From NCBI RefSeq assembly GCF_016735615.1, contig NZ_JAERSF010000004.1, forward strand, positions 186,001 through 250,000: a stretch of 64,000 bases of DNA, given 5' to 3'. Within the stretch, counting starts at the first letter, position 1. Every line of letters starts with the position of its first letter. Positions 25,018-33,722 of this stretch are shown here, one piece after another. The notes under the pieces were generated by a model. That model ran no database searches and was not told the DNA's origin. It saw nothing but the letters and a program-made list of their open reading frames with translations. Source of the stretch: Flavobacterium tagetis (GTDB taxonomy: Bacteria; Bacteroidota; Bacteroidia; Flavobacteriales; Flavobacteriaceae). The position numbers and the translations under genes were made by a program.

Positions 25018-25030
25018 ATTTATTTAAAAA

Positions 25031-25522
25031 CTATTCTCCCATCATATATGAACTAAATTTTGATACTTCATAAAGATTAAATTGACCTTTTTGGGTTTCT
25101 GAGTTGTCAATTATGTAAATTACTTTGCAATTTTCAAAAGCTTCATAGGTACTTCTATAGATGCCATATTTTTTAAAAAAAGCTATTGAGATGATTTGTC
25201 TTTTATGTTTTCTTAAATAAGATTTTTTTACGGATCTGAAATCTGATCTAATGCCCATCTCTCTCCTTTTAGAAGAAGGATAGATATTATACCAAAACTG
25301 CAAATAGACTTTAACATTTTGATCGTTAAAATCTTCAAAATTAAATGTGTACCAACGATCGTAGAAATTAAAGTTGTTTTTAGGAAATTCTATTTTAGTT
25401 TGGAACTTATCTTTTTTAAAACTCACAAAAATTGTATCCAATGTTTTGATATATGAAATATCTTGGCAATAAATACTATTTGTAAAGATTGATAGCAATA
25501 ATAATAAATGTAATTTTTTCAT
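25031..25522 (-). CDS. small secreted array protein A, next to the intact toxin-like gene
   Basis: 163 residues, the longest member. The signal peptide ends IYCQ, then DISYIKTLDTIFVSF. The centre has KKSYLRKHKRQIISIAFFKKYGI and the late strand VIYIIDNSE then FNLYEV. It starts 3 bases after the stop of the intact HExxH lipoprotein, the tightest spacing in the array. If the lipoprotein is a toxin, A is its most likely own immunity partner. No enzymatic motif is seen. Confidence 0.78.
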   Translation of the reverse strand: MKKLHLLLLLSIFTNSIYCQDISYIKTLDTIFVSFKKDKFQTKIEFPKNNFNFYDRWYTFNFEDFNDQNVKVYLQFWYNIYPSSKRREMGIRSDFRSVKKSYLRKHKRQIISIAFFKKYGIYRSTYEAFENCKVIYIIDNSETQKGQFNLYEVSKFSSYMMGE

Positions 25523-25525
25523 AAT

Positions 25526-27178
25526 TTATCGGTCTAATTCAATTTTTCCACTTCTAACATATTGATTTAATAATGAAAGCGCATCAGATCCCTCAGGGAA
25601 ATCTTCTTTAAAGCAACTTGTTTCGTTCAATCCGTTTAGACTTAGATATTTATAAAAGTCTGACCAATTAAATTTAGTAGATGTTAGTGGATTTGTCGTA
25701 GGGTACATTGTATAATCTTCTAAAAGAATTCTTTTGGGAATAGTTGTTACCAAATCTCTAATTTCGGAAAGTACTGTTTGCATAGTAGGTATCATTCTGT
25801 TATACATAAAATCATGTTGTTCTTTTGGAGTTGGATACATTGTGTTTAAAGTTTTTACAAAATCTGCGCCAACACTAGGGTTATTGGCTTTTACAAAAAG
25901 ATATGCGTGTATACATTCATGCAGAATGGTTTTTGCATTTTCTATATTTGTTTGGCTCATTGTAGTTCCCGCAATCAATATTTGTTTGCTTACTTTTATT
26001 GTGATCGCTTTTGTTATAGGATTTTGACTTGTTGTAGCATGAACCTCTTTTTTCAAGGGATCATTATCTTCATAAACATGATCATTGATCTCAAAATTGA
26101 CATTGAATTTGTTACTGTCAGCAAATATATCCAAAAACAACTTTTTGAATTCAGGAGATTCTGTCAGATTTTTGTAGATCTCATTGAATTTTTTGTTTTC
26201 AGGTAGATCTAAATTATTTAATATATGACTTAAATCTACATCTAGTGGTGATTTTTGAGAATATATAAAATTTTGTAGTGAATTGCTAAGCTGTTTTAAA
26301 TTGCTAAATTGTGCATCTTCAATAGCGTAAATTATCAGGCTGACAAAAGCCTTATTTGCTGGAGTTTTACCTTCTTGATTTAAGAAGTCTATTAGCATAG
26401 AGCTGTATGGAACATTATTTACGATGGCGTATTTTTGCAATGGAGATAATTCATACTCAGGTTTAAAAATTTTTCTTAAGGCCATATATACTCCATCTCC
26501 ATTTGGTGTGTAAGCAGTAGGTGCTCCACCGCTGCTGGTCCAAGAAGTTTTAGTGGCGTCTCCAGGGCCAGGGGCAGGTGGCGGGACTGAACTTCCAGAA
26601 CAATTACAGCTTATTGTAACGCTAGGATGGTCACATCCGCTGGCAGCATGAGTTGTATGACAAGTGCAATCTGAAACAACTTTTGTACAATAACAATCAA
26701 TTTGCTTAGTTTTTCCTGTCGATGAACTTTTTTTATACATATCGAAAGAAGAGCCATAATAATCGAAAGTGCCATTATCTGTTGGTTCCTTAGTAACTAA
26801 TTTAACATCAATTTCTGTGTTTGTTATCTCCACTGAAAGTGAATATAAAAATGAGGAACTGATGTCAGATTTTATGTACACGGGAATCATGTATGCTGCT
26901 TCATTTTTATCGTTTTTCACAACATATATATGCTCCAAATCAAAAAAATAATCTGTCTTGGCATCATCCTGTTTAAAATTTGAAAAAGGATTGCTTATAA
27001 TGAAATCAGCCAGTTCATCATTCCGATTTTCTAGGTCAGATAGTAGTTCGTTAATGCTAGCAGGTTTTACATAAGTAGTAGCTTTAGGGCTGGTTTGGTT
27101 TCCAATTTCTTCATTAACTCCACAGGAATTAATTATCAATGTCATAGTGATTATGAAATAAAATTTTAGGCGTTTCAT
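25526..27178 (-). CDS. HExxH lipoprotein with exchangeable C-terminal tip (putative toxin or protease)
   Basis: 550 residues. The lipobox LIINSC (Cys19) anchors it in the envelope. An unknown N-terminal domain (30-150) is followed by a Cys-rich segment with seven Cys at 162-193, a Pro/Gly linker (198-207), a helical region (225-380) and a C-terminal domain with HECIH at 420-424. H455 (EQHDFMYN) is kept in all three remnants and could be a third zinc ligand as in SprT-like zincins. The final 75 residues vary between copies, as in polymorphic toxins. The gene lies 36 bases after a thioredoxin-like gene and 3 bases before gene A. I do not recognise the family, and a housekeeping surface protease is the alternative. 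Confidence 0.7.
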   Translation of the reverse strand: MKRLKFYFIITMTLIINSCGVNEEIGNQTSPKATTYVKPASINELLSDLENRNDELADFIISNPFSNFKQDDAKTDYFFDLEHIYVVKNDKNEAAYMIPVYIKSDISSSFLYSLSVEITNTEIDVKLVTKEPTDNGTFDYYGSSFDMYKKSSSTGKTKQIDCYCTKVVSDCTCHTTHAASGCDHPSVTISCNCSGSSVPPPAPGPGDATKTSWTSSGGAPTAYTPNGDGVYMALRKIFKPEYELSPLQKYAIVNNVPYSSMLIDFLNQEGKTPANKAFVSLIIYAIEDAQFSNLKQLSNSLQNFIYSQKSPLDVDLSHILNNLDLPENKKFNEIYKNLTESPEFKKLFLDIFADSNKFNVNFEINDHVYEDNDPLKKEVHATTSQNPITKAITIKVSKQILIAGTTMSQTNIENAKTILHECIHAYLFVKANNPSVGADFVKTLNTMYPTPKEQHDFMYNRMIPTMQTVLSEIRDLVTTIPKRILLEDYTMYPTTNPLTSTKFNWSDFYKYLSLNGLNETSCFKEDFPEGSDALSLLNQYVRSGKIELDR

Positions 27179-27214
27179 TTTTGTTTGGTTTTGGTAATAA
27201 ATTAAAAATATTTT

Positions 27215-28060
27215 TTATTTTGATTTTTTATAAAAAGCATAAAGTTGATTGCAGTTTTCAATAACATTTTCTAAATTATTTTCTTTTAAAAAAGTTTCTA
27301 CAACAATTGCATCTTCTGGATTATTCTTGACAGACAAATATTTTAAAAACCAATATTGATAATCGTTCAATTCGTTAATTCCTTCTGCTTTAATTGCTGA
27401 GATTTTTTTGTTCAGCTTTTCAAAATCAAAGCGATATGCTAATTCGTACAGGACTAAAAGCTCAAGTTTTTGTTTCTTTTGCAAATAGTTTTCGTCACTT
27501 TTCTTTAAATCATCTTTAGCATCTTTTAAATATTCATTAGCAACACGAACTATTCTTCCTTTAATATTGTTATTTACTAATAGAGAATAATTGTAATATT
27601 TCTGCGCTATCCGAATAGCTGTATTGTATTTTTGAGTTTGGTAGAAACCAATTAATTCTGTGGCTAAATATTCTGTAGATAAACTATACTGTATTAATTC
27701 TCTTTTTAAATCAGAAGCAGTTTGATAACCTGTAAATTGATGAATAATTTTTCCGTTAGGATCAATTATAAATATGCTGGGAAGAAGCCTAATCCGGTAT
27801 TTAAAAGCAATGTCCTGATTCACATCGACATCTATTTTTAAGGTTACAAAATCTTTAAGAATTGTTTGAATCTGGACATCATTCCAAGCATTTAAATCCA
27901 TTTGCTTGCAAGGGCCACACCATTTTGCAGTAAAATCTACAAGTATAAGTTTGTGTGTGCTTAAAGCCGCCTTTTGCGCATCTTCCATAGAAGTAAACCA
28001 TGCTGCCTCAACTCTATATGATGTAAAAAGCAATACTATTAAAGGGAGCAATTTTTTCAT
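27215..28060 (-). CDS. secreted thioredoxin-like protein
   Basis: 281 residues. The signal peptide ends near VEAA. A thioredoxin fold follows with the active site DFTAKWCGPCKQMD (CGPC at about 48-51), FVTLKIDVDVNQ and the cis-Pro RLLPSIFIIDPNGK. The C-terminal half is helical, TPR-like and unusual for a plain thioredoxin. It is exported, so it can reduce or isomerise disulfides outside the cytoplasm. It precedes the Cys-rich HExxH lipoprotein by 36 bases on the same strand, which suggests co-transcription and perhaps a role in folding that protein. That role is inference. Confidence 0.85.
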   Translation of the reverse strand: MKKLLPLIVLLFTSYRVEAAWFTSMEDAQKAALSTHKLILVDFTAKWCGPCKQMDLNAWNDVQIQTILKDFVTLKIDVDVNQDIAFKYRIRLLPSIFIIDPNGKIIHQFTGYQTASDLKRELIQYSLSTEYLATELIGFYQTQKYNTAIRIAQKYYNYSLLVNNNIKGRIVRVANEYLKDAKDDLKKSDENYLQKKQKLELLVLYELAYRFDFEKLNKKISAIKAEGINELNDYQYWFLKYLSVKNNPEDAIVVETFLKENNLENVIENCNQLYAFYKKSK

Positions 28061-28191
28061 AGGTTAATTATTAATTTCAAACAAATAAAGTAAAAAAAAG
28101 ATTACAAATAAAATTTTAATGTTAATTTTTAAGTGATTTTTCTGGCAATAAACTTACTTACGAAGAGTTTTATAATTGAAGCAGCTTTTTT

Positions 28192-28222
28192 TTGACTTTA
28201 GAAATTAAACATTGTAAATTTG
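28192..28222 (+). promoter_or_regulatory. promoter of the ABC ATPase gene
   Basis: TTG (28192-28194), 20 bases, TAAATTTG (28215-28222), about 20 bases before the ATG at 28242. Confidence 0.65.
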
Positions 28223-28241
28223 ACGTCTCATATTACAACTC

Positions 28242-29192
28242 ATGCTCGACATACAAAATATATCTTTTTCGTACACCGAAAGCCCCGTTATAAAAAACAT
28301 CTCTTTTTCTATTGAAAAAGGCCAGAATATTGCCATCATAGGTGAGAGCGGCTGCGGAAAAAGTACGCTCCTCAAGCTTATATATGGACTTTACGATCTG
28401 GACGAGGGAAAGATTTTTTATGGAGATAAGCCTATTTTGGGACCAAAGTTTAATTTGATTCCCGGAATGCCTTATATGAAATATTTGGCACAAGATTTTG
28501 ATTTGTCTCCTTATGAAACAGTTGCAGAAAATGTTGGGAAGTTTCTTTCTAATGGTTTTGCAAACATGAAAAAACTTCGTGTTCAGGAATTATTAGAAAT
28601 GGTGGAAATGGATCAGTTTGCCAATGTTAAAACCAAATTCTTAAGTGGCGGACAACAGCAAAGAGTGGCGCTGGTTAGAGTTTTGGCTTTAGAACCAGAA
28701 GTAATTTTACTAGATGAGCCATTTAGCCAGATTGATGCTTTTAGAAAAAATGCTTTACGTCGTAATTTATTCCGTTACCTAAAACAAAAAGGAATTACTT
28801 GTATTATCGCTACCCACGACAGTACCGATGCTTTGTCTTTTGCAGATCAGGCAATCGTAATGCGAAATGGAGAAGTCTTGGTTAAAGATGATCCTTCAAA
28901 AATATACGAAGACCCAAAAGTAAAATATGTTGCCTCTTTGTTTGGAGAAGTAAATGAAATTCCAACCCATTTACTATTGTCTTATGAAGATGAAACTCAT
29001 AAAACATTAGTTTATCCACATCAATTTAAAATGGTTTCTGAATCAAAATTGATGGTCAAAATTAGAAGAACCTATTTTAGAGGAAGTCATTATTTAATAG
29101 AAACAGTTTATAAAAGGCAATTGATCTTCTTTGAAAGTGAAATAGATTTACCACTCGAACAAGAAGTATTTTTAGCTTTAAATTATTTATAA
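28242..29192 (+). CDS. ABC transporter ATP-binding protein
   Basis: A 316-residue ABC ATPase. Walker A is GESGCGKST (34-42), with a Q-loop around LAQDFDLSPYETVAENV, signature LSGGQQQR, Walker B VILLDEP and H-loop ATHDSTDA. About 90 residues after the ATPase core form a C-terminal regulatory-like domain. The overall look is of an importer ATPase of the PotA/FbpC type. No permease or binding-protein gene is adjacent, so the substrate is unknown. It is a single gene ending at a bidirectional terminator. Confidence 0.88.
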   Translation: MLDIQNISFSYTESPVIKNISFSIEKGQNIAIIGESGCGKSTLLKLIYGLYDLDEGKIFYGDKPILGPKFNLIPGMPYMKYLAQDFDLSPYETVAENVGKFLSNGFANMKKLRVQELLEMVEMDQFANVKTKFLSGGQQQRVALVRVLALEPEVILLDEPFSQIDAFRKNALRRNLFRYLKQKGITCIIATHDSTDALSFADQAIVMRNGEVLVKDDPSKIYEDPKVKYVASLFGEVNEIPTHLLLSYEDETHKTLVYPHQFKMVSESKLMVKIRRTYFRGSHYLIETVYKRQLIFFESEIDLPLEQEVFLALNYL

Positions 29193-29243
29193 TTAGGGAA
29201 TGTGTCAATTAGAAAATTAGATAATTTCTAATTGTTAAAATAA

Positions 29244-29278
29244 TAAACCCGACAGATTTTAAAAACTTGTCGGGTTTA
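29244..29278. terminator. bidirectional terminator
   Basis: The stem TAAACCCGACA / TGTCGGGTTTA lies between the convergent ABC ATPase gene (+) and the S9 peptidase gene (-). Confidence 0.85.
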
Positions 29279-29300
29279 CTTTTGGAATCAAATTATGAAT

Positions 29301-31712
29301 TTAGTTTTTTAGATACTTTTCTAAGAATTGATCTTGTTCCCAAAGCAAATGAAGAATGTTTTCTTTAGCCACATAACTATGTGATTCTTTTGGCAGAATA
29401 ACCATTCTTGCTGGTGCTCCTAAACCTTTTAATGCTTGAAAATAACGTTCTGTCTGCAAAGTAAAAGTTCCAGGATTATTGTCTGCTTCTCCATGAACCA
29501 ATAAAATTGGAGTTTTCATTTTTTCAGCATTCATAAATGGAGACATTGTATTGTAAACTTCTGGCGCTTCCCAGTAATTTCTTTGTTCAGATTGGAACCC
29601 GAATGGTGTCAATGTTCTGTTGTACGCACCGCTTCTTGCAATTCCGCATGCAAAAAGATCAGAATGTGTTAATAAATTTGCCGTCATAAATGCTCCGTAA
29701 GAGTGACCTCCAACGGCAACTTTTTTACGATTGATATAGCCTAAAGCGTCAACAGCATCGATCGCTGCTGCTGCGTTGTCTACTAATTGCGAAATAAAGT
29801 TGTCATTCGGTTCTGTAGTTCCTTCACCAATAATTGGAAAAGCGGCATCGTCTAAAACAACATATCCTTTTGTAACCCAATATACAAATGATCCATAGTA
29901 AGGAAATGTGAATTCGTTAGAATTTTGAGTAGATTGCGAAGCGCTGTTTCTATCTTTATATTCTGCTGGATAAGCCCAGATCAATAGCGGCAATTTTTCT
30001 TTTTTCGTTTTATCATAACCAGCAGGAAGATATAAAGTCCCTGAAAGCTCTAATCCGTCTTTACGTTTGTATTTAATAACTTCTTTGCTGACATTTTTAA
30101 TGCTTTCAAACGGATTTTTGAAATCAGTAACTTGTGTTAAGCTGTTTTGTTTTTTAATATTTCTGAAATAGTAATTTGGATATTCTGTTTTAGATTGAAT
30201 TTGAACTAAAACTTTTCCAGAATTAAAATCTTCAATTTCTAAAATATCCTCTTTTTTGTCTTTATAAGGAGACGTATAAATGCGTTTTGATTTTAAAGTT
30301 TCTAGATTGAATTCATCCACAAAAGGGAATTGTCCGTTTTTAGTATAACCTTCACCAATTCTATATAAATTATTTTTTTCGATAGCTAAAACATATTTAT
30401 TATAGGCATTTTTTCTTGTTTCGAAAACTCCAGGATCAGAATAAACATCCTGAGAGTTTCTATCCGTAATCAGTTTTGGCTGCTGACTTGGATTTGAGGG
30501 ATTTATTAAAAATGTTTTAGTGTTTCTAGTATCGTACCATTCTTCTGAAAGAACCGCTAGATTGTCATTACCCCAAGTAATATCGCTGAAACGCTGTGGT
30601 GTTTTTGCTAATGAAGATGCTTCTTTGTCGAAAGGTGCTTCCCAAAGAAAAACTTCATCTCTAAAATCGACTTTGTTAGCTGGATCCCCCTCATCTAAAG
30701 CTACGACATAAGATAACGTTGCAGGTTTGTCGTTTCTCCACGCCATTTCTCTTTTTCCTTTTCGAACAGCCATAAAACCTTTTGGCATAATTTCGTTTAA
30801 AGGAACCTCATTTACAGTTTTAATTTCTCTTCCACTTAAATCATAAACAATAGTTTTAGAAGGAAATCTATATAAAGGAACTACATAAGAAAATGGTTTT
30901 TGAATAGTAGTCAACATAATATAATTGCCATCTGGCGAGATTTTCTCTCCAAAATACATAGCCGCTTCTTTATATAAAGCCGCATCACCATTTAGTTTTA
31001 CTTTGTATAATTCAGAAGTTATACAGTTTTCAAAATTAGCTTCGTCGTTTTTGTTTTTCAACATATCAGGATACGTTCTGTTTTGTGATTTCTCTCCTGA
31101 TGTATTCGAAATAATTGGACCCGTTGGCAGATCTTTTTTAGAATCCAAAAGCGGTTGTCTGTTTTTAGGAAGCATTTTTACTAATATCGTTTCACTATCC
31201 AAAAACCAGCTAAACGGATTTCCAAGATTTGCATTTACTTTAGCTTCTGTAAGTTTTTCAGCCTGCGCTGTCGCTACATCCAAAACCCAAAGCTCAACAC
31301 CTGAATTTGTAGTGTGAGAGAATAAGATTTTTTTGTCGTTTGGCGACCAAAGAATGTTTGTTATTTTTGGATTTTCAGGAAGACCTTTAACTTGAATTTC
31401 TTCCTTGCCATTTATTTTTCTTAGTTTCAGATTGTTTAAGTAAGTTACAGTACTTGAGATATTAGTTACAGGATTAATTCTTAAGCCTGCCAAACGAACT
31501 TCGTCTTGATTGAGATCATCGAGTGTTTTATAGGTATTGCGATACATTAAAAGCATGTTTTCTTTTTTCGTATCCATAGATACAGAAGGCGCTCTTTGGT
31601 AATCTGCCAAATCTAGAATGGATTTGGAAGGTTTTTGATAAGTTAGGTTCTCTTGAGCAAAAGAGAAAAAACTTATATTTAAAAATAAAAACAGCGTAAC
31701 CTTTAATTTCAT
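29301..31712 (-). CDS. secreted S9 family prolyl-oligopeptidase-like peptidase
   Basis: 803 residues with a signal peptide (ends FSFAQ). An N-terminal beta-propeller of WD-like blades (for example ILWSPNDKKILFSH) precedes a C-terminal alpha/beta hydrolase. The catalytic triad is the Ser in GGHSYGAFMTANLL, the Asp in LVHGEADNNPGTF and the His in PKESHSYVAKEN. The architecture and the DNNPG segment resemble the S9D glutamyl endopeptidase-like group. Export places it in the periplasm for peptide degradation. It is a single gene. Confidence 0.9.
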   Translation of the reverse strand: MKLKVTLFLFLNISFFSFAQENLTYQKPSKSILDLADYQRAPSVSMDTKKENMLLMYRNTYKTLDDLNQDEVRLAGLRINPVTNISSTVTYLNNLKLRKINGKEEIQVKGLPENPKITNILWSPNDKKILFSHTTNSGVELWVLDVATAQAEKLTEAKVNANLGNPFSWFLDSETILVKMLPKNRQPLLDSKKDLPTGPIISNTSGEKSQNRTYPDMLKNKNDEANFENCITSELYKVKLNGDAALYKEAAMYFGEKISPDGNYIMLTTIQKPFSYVVPLYRFPSKTIVYDLSGREIKTVNEVPLNEIMPKGFMAVRKGKREMAWRNDKPATLSYVVALDEGDPANKVDFRDEVFLWEAPFDKEASSLAKTPQRFSDITWGNDNLAVLSEEWYDTRNTKTFLINPSNPSQQPKLITDRNSQDVYSDPGVFETRKNAYNKYVLAIEKNNLYRIGEGYTKNGQFPFVDEFNLETLKSKRIYTSPYKDKKEDILEIEDFNSGKVLVQIQSKTEYPNYYFRNIKKQNSLTQVTDFKNPFESIKNVSKEVIKYKRKDGLELSGTLYLPAGYDKTKKEKLPLLIWAYPAEYKDRNSASQSTQNSNEFTFPYYGSFVYWVTKGYVVLDDAAFPIIGEGTTEPNDNFISQLVDNAAAAIDAVDALGYINRKKVAVGGHSYGAFMTANLLTHSDLFACGIARSGAYNRTLTPFGFQSEQRNYWEAPEVYNTMSPFMNAEKMKTPILLVHGEADNNPGTFTLQTERYFQALKGLGAPARMVILPKESHSYVAKENILHLLWEQDQFLEKYLKN

Positions 31713-31906
31713 AGTTTAAATTTTATGGGTTTGTAATAGTATTCAAAATGTTTGTCTAAAATACTTTTATGTTGTTACATCTTGAGTCTGATTTTTAATT
31801 TTTTTCAATATTTGTGTCTTAATATTGGCTTTTCAAGAAGTAATTGATGATAAGTTAGTGTAGAATTAAAATATATTAAATTGCTAATAACGAAAAAAAT
31901 AGTATT

Positions 31907-31941
31907 TTGTGTACGTATATTTTAAAGTATGCGTAAATTTG
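31907..31941 (+). promoter_or_regulatory. promoter of the FabH-like gene
   Basis: TAAATTTG at 31934-31941, 32 bases before the ATG. A TTG lies 24 bases upstream, slightly long. Confidence 0.55.
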
Positions 31942-31973
31942 CAATCCAATTTTTTAATAAATAATAATAGATT

Positions 31974-32981
31974 ATGTATCATTCAAAAATAGCTGGTTTA
32001 GGATATTATGTTCCTTCCAATGTCGTAACTAACGATGATTTGTCTAAGATAATGGATACCAATGATGAATGGATTCAGGAAAGAACTGGAATTCAAGAAA
32101 GAAGACACATTATCCGTGGAGAAGACACTACGACTTCAATGGGAGTAAAAGCAGCTAAAATTGCAATAGAGCGTTCTGGCGTTGCCAAAGAAGATATTGA
32201 TTTTGTAGTTTTTGCTACATTAAGTCCAGATTATTATTTTCCAGGACCAGGTGTTTTGGTTCAAAGAGATTTAGGTTTAAGAACAGTTGGAGCATTAGAT
32301 GTTAGAAATCAATGTTCTGGTTTTGTTTACGCAATTTCTGTTGCAGACCAATATATTAAAACTGGAATGTACAAAAATATTTTAGTTATTGGTTCTGAGG
32401 TTCATTCTACAGGATTAGACATGACAACCCGCGGACGTGGAGTTTCAGTAATTTTTGGAGATGGGGCAGGAGCTGCAGTTTTAAGCCGTGAAGAAGATTT
32501 GACAAAAGGAATCTTGTCAACTCATTTGCACTCTGAAGGAGAACACGCTGAAGAATTGGCATTACAAGCACCAGGAATGGGCGCGCGTTGGGTAACAGAT
32601 ATTATTGCAGATAACGATCCAAATGACGAAAGTTATTATCCATATATGAATGGACAGTTTGTATTTAAAAACGCTGTAGTTCGTTTTGCCGAAGTAATTA
32701 ATGAAGGATTAGAGGCAAATGGTCTTCAGGTTTCAGATATTGATATGTTGATTCCGCATCAAGCAAACTTGAGAATTTCACAATTCATTCAAAACAAATT
32801 TAAATTAACAGACGACCAAGTTCATAATAATATCCAGAAATACGGAAACACGACAGCCGCATCTATTCCGATTGCTCTGACAGAAGCTTGGGAACAAGGA
32901 AAAATCAAATCTGGAGATACTGTAGTTTTAGCAGCTTTCGGAAGTGGATTTACTTGGGCAAGTGCTATTATTAAATGGTAA
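31974..32981 (+). CDS. 3-oxoacyl-ACP synthase III (FabH-like)
   Basis: 335 residues of the KAS III family. They condense an acyl-CoA with malonyl-ACP to start fatty acid synthesis. The catalytic triad is C114 (DVRNQCSGFVYA), H262 (IPHQANLR) and N292 (KYGNTTAAS). The ERTGI segment near the start also fits. The Cys motif RNQCSGF differs from the usual NAACAGF of housekeeping FabH. No fab gene is adjacent, so this may be a specialised paralog. It ends at a terminator. Confidence 0.88.
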   Translation: MYHSKIAGLGYYVPSNVVTNDDLSKIMDTNDEWIQERTGIQERRHIIRGEDTTTSMGVKAAKIAIERSGVAKEDIDFVVFATLSPDYYFPGPGVLVQRDLGLRTVGALDVRNQCSGFVYAISVADQYIKTGMYKNILVIGSEVHSTGLDMTTRGRGVSVIFGDGAGAAVLSREEDLTKGILSTHLHSEGEHAEELALQAPGMGARWVTDIIADNDPNDESYYPYMNGQFVFKNAVVRFAEVINEGLEANGLQVSDIDMLIPHQANLRISQFIQNKFKLTDDQVHNNIQKYGNTTAASIPIALTEAWEQGKIKSGDTVVLAAFGSGFTWASAIIKW

Positions 32982-33008
32982 AATAATCATCTTACATTAT
33001 ATTTTTTT

Positions 33009-33043
33009 AAAACTTGCTTCTTATTAGGAGCAGGTTTTTTTTT
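33009..33043 (+). terminator. terminator of the FabH-like gene
   Basis: The stem AAAACTTGCTTC / GGAGCAGGTTTT, with G-T pairs, is followed by a T-run. Confidence 0.85.
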
Positions 33044-33052
33044 ATACGATTT

Positions 33053-33118
33053 GTCAGGCTGAGCGGAGTCGAAGCCTACGTTCCAATAGGAGCGCCCTTC
33101 GACTCCGCTCAGGGGGAC
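33053..33118. repeat. REP-like palindrome R1
   Basis: CTGAGCGGAGTCGAAG (33059-33074) and its exact reverse complement (33097-33112) enclose a loop containing ACGTTCCAATAGG, with GTC / GAC at the ends. It is GC-richer than its surroundings. It is the first of four related copies around the GIY-YIG gene. Confidence 0.85.
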
Positions 33119-33153
33119 AAAACTTTGACGATTGCATGTGTTTGATTTCTATT

Positions 33154-33180
33154 TGTCAGGCTGAGCGAAGTCGAAGCCTC
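33154..33180. repeat. REP-like half unit R2
   Basis: A single arm, GGCTGAGCGAAGTCGAAGCC, plus the start of the loop (CGTTCCAATTGG). There is no answering arm, so this is a half palindrome, upstream of the GIY-YIG gene. Confidence 0.8.
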
Positions 33181-33258
33181 GTTCCAATTGGCAAACTCTA
33201 TCGCGTAATATTTTTGAATTAAATTTCTTACTTTTATTATTTTGAAAATAAAAAAATT

Positions 33259-33582
33259 ATGAAAAGATATTACGTCTATATTTTGAAATGTTCTGATGGA
33301 AGTTATTATACAGGAATGACAAATGATATAAATAGAAGACTAAATGAACATAATTATGGTTTAAACAAAGAAAGCTACACATTTAATAAAAGACCTTTAG
33401 AGCTAGTGTTTTGCACAGAGTTTAATAATGTAACGCAAGCCATCGCATTTGAAAAGCAAGTAAAGGGCTGGAGCAGGAAAAAGAAAGAAGCTATAATAAA
33501 AGATAAATGGGAGGACTTGAAAAAACTTTCTCAATGTTTGAATAAAACAACTCATAAAAATTTTAATAAAAAGGATGTTTAG
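33259..33582 (+). CDS. GIY-YIG nuclease, stand-alone small type
   Basis: 107 residues of the UvrC/YhbQ-like single-domain GIY-YIG family, metal-dependent DNA nucleases. The GIY strand is YYVYIL (4-9), the YIG strand is YYTGMT (16-21), the catalytic Arg is probably R27 (DINRRLNEH) with H31, and the metal ligand is E65 (AIAFEKQVKGWSRKKKEA). All key residues are kept. No partner domain is present. It is bracketed by palindromic repeats R1 and R2 upstream and R3 and R4 downstream, which suggests that gene and repeats travel or act together. Target unknown. Confidence 0.9.
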   Translation: MKRYYVYILKCSDGSYYTGMTNDINRRLNEHNYGLNKESYTFNKRPLELVFCTEFNNVTQAIAFEKQVKGWSRKKKEAIIKDKWEDLKKLSQCLNKTTHKNFNKKDV

Positions 33583-33627
33583 TATTAAATTAGCCGTCGG
33601 TTTTGTTTAGTAGAACAAAGGCGACTT

Positions 33628-33693
33628 GTCAGGCTGAGCGGAGTCAAAGCCCACGTTCCAATAGGCACGCCCTTCGACTTCGCTCAGGGAGAC
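33628..33693. repeat. REP-like palindrome R3
   Basis: The same ends and the same loop core ACGTTCCAATAGG as R1. The left arm is CTGAGCGGAGTCAAAG and the right arm CTTCGACTTCGCTCAG, with one mismatch and one G-T pair. It lies 45 bases after the GIY-YIG stop. Confidence 0.85.
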
Positions 33694-33722
33694 AAAGATT
33701 GAACATAATTGTTTTGCGATTT

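Noticed and set aside
19696..25522. Repeats in this stretch as a CRISPR or insertion sequence
   Set aside because: The repeated DNA is coding, units are kilobase-sized, and there is no spacer periodicity, transposase or terminal inverted repeat.
25734..26951. Plus-strand open frames inside the HExxH lipoprotein gene
   Set aside because: They overlap a long minus-strand gene with signal peptide and motifs and show no features of their own.
25526..27178. T9SS cargo reading of the lipoprotein
   Set aside because: The C-terminus varies between copies and shows no type A or B sorting domain pattern. The N-terminus is a lipobox.
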